Source: JAYZBC01 sp036339375 | GTDB lineage: Bacteria > Pseudomonadota > Alphaproteobacteria > MPNO01 > UBA2964 | Reading direction: 5' to 3' | NCBI GenBank assembly: GCA_036339375.1 | Contig: JAYZBC010000046.1 | Coordinates: 1-23,404, forward strand | Length of the DNA: 23,404 bases | Shown: positions 23,268 through 23,404 of the stretch, piece after piece | Layout: each line of letters opens with the position of its first letter | Position numbering within the stretch: position 1 is the first letter of the stretch | Notes under the pieces: model-generated | Databases searched by the model: none | Seen by the model: only the letters and a program-made list of their open reading frames with translations | What the model was told of the DNA's origin: nothing | Position numbers and translations under genes: made by a program

Positions 23268-23404
23268 CGGAACCCGATGAGGCGCAATCCAGCACCGGCG
23301 GCCTGCCGCTTTCCAACATTTTTCTGGTTCTTCTTTTAGGTGTCATGTGGGGTTTGAACTGGCCCGCTATCCGGGTGTCCGTGCTCGAGATAGAACCCTG
23401 GACC
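23264..23404 (+). CDS. EamA/DMT-family transporter, 3' end outside window
   Basis: Only the first 47 codons are present. After a polar leader (MTEPDEAQSSTGG) comes the first membrane helix, roughly residues 18-37 (NIFLVLLLGVMWGLNWPAIR), followed by VSVLEIEPWT. The GVMWGLNWPA pattern with a following E-x-PPWT-like motif is characteristic of the first helix of drug/metabolite transporter (EamA) proteins, which export small metabolites or amino acids. The frame is open upstream without an obvious Shine-Dalgarno for ATG 23264, so coupling to the small ORF is plausible. The DNA is about 59% G+C here, far above the rest of the window. Confidence 0.7.
   Translation, partial: MTEPDEAQSSTGGLPLSNIFLVLLLGVMWGLNWPAIRVSVLEIEPWT

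Noticed and set aside
22874..23404. Attachment-site duplication of the tRNA-His 3' end
   Set aside because: No second copy of the tRNA 3' sequence and no integrase are visible before the window ends.

Overview
The window looks like a piece of an AT-rich alphaproteobacterial chromosome, probably from an uncultured and perhaps marine lineage. Support comes from the Rrf2-SufBCDS-SufT-SufA iron-sulfur operon of alphaproteobacterial type, a glnB-glnA pair with the Tyr51 uridylylation and Tyr adenylylation sites, an alphaproteobacterial-style ParE, and a tRNA-His with an encoded G-1 and CCA. Genus or order cannot be fixed from sequence reading alone.

Layout. Bases 1-603 (minus) hold the start of an EthD-like two-domain dimeric-barrel protein with a TTG start. 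Divergent from it, 780-6323 (plus) is a five-gene catabolic operon: Rieske ring-hydroxylating dioxygenase alpha and beta subunits, a Tdh-like zinc dehydrogenase, a BenC-type ferredoxin-NAD(P)H reductase, and an N-acyl-D-amino-acid deacylase family amidohydrolase. Bases 6361-13745 (plus) carry the SUF operon: promoter with palindrome, Rrf2 regulator, sufB, sufC, sufD, sufS, a sufU-type scaffold, sufT, a sufA-type carrier, and then a PaaY/CaiE-type hexapeptide protein. A convergent minus-strand pair follows (RhlE-like DEAD-box helicase, stand-alone Lrp/AsnC RAM domain). Bases 15485-17309 (plus) hold two tandem phytanoyl-CoA dioxygenase family genes and the decayed start of a third copy. On the minus strand lie parE and the glnB-glnA unit, with a strong terminator after glnA. 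Divergent from glnB is a class I aminotransferase, then tRNA-His. The last 260 bases switch abruptly to GC-rich DNA that encodes a small overlapping ORF and the start of an EamA/DMT-type transporter.

How the parts work together. The reductase would feed electrons from NAD(P)H through FAD and its 2Fe-2S cluster to the Rieske oxygenase, whose diol product could be oxidised by the adjacent MDR dehydrogenase in place of the SDR usual in benzoate operons; the amidohydrolase suggests an N-acylated or otherwise amide-linked substrate. The SUF machinery would supply clusters for such enzymes. GlnB and GlnA form the nitrogen-assimilation unit.

The most distinctive observations are the decayed third PhyH copy, which aligns without gaps at the same 8-base spacing as the first two; the composition jump after tRNA-His; the unusual gene content of the oxygenase operon; and a perfect palindrome in the suf promoter. 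No complete mobile element, rRNA or CRISPR array is visible. No gene-free stretch exceeds 300 bases.
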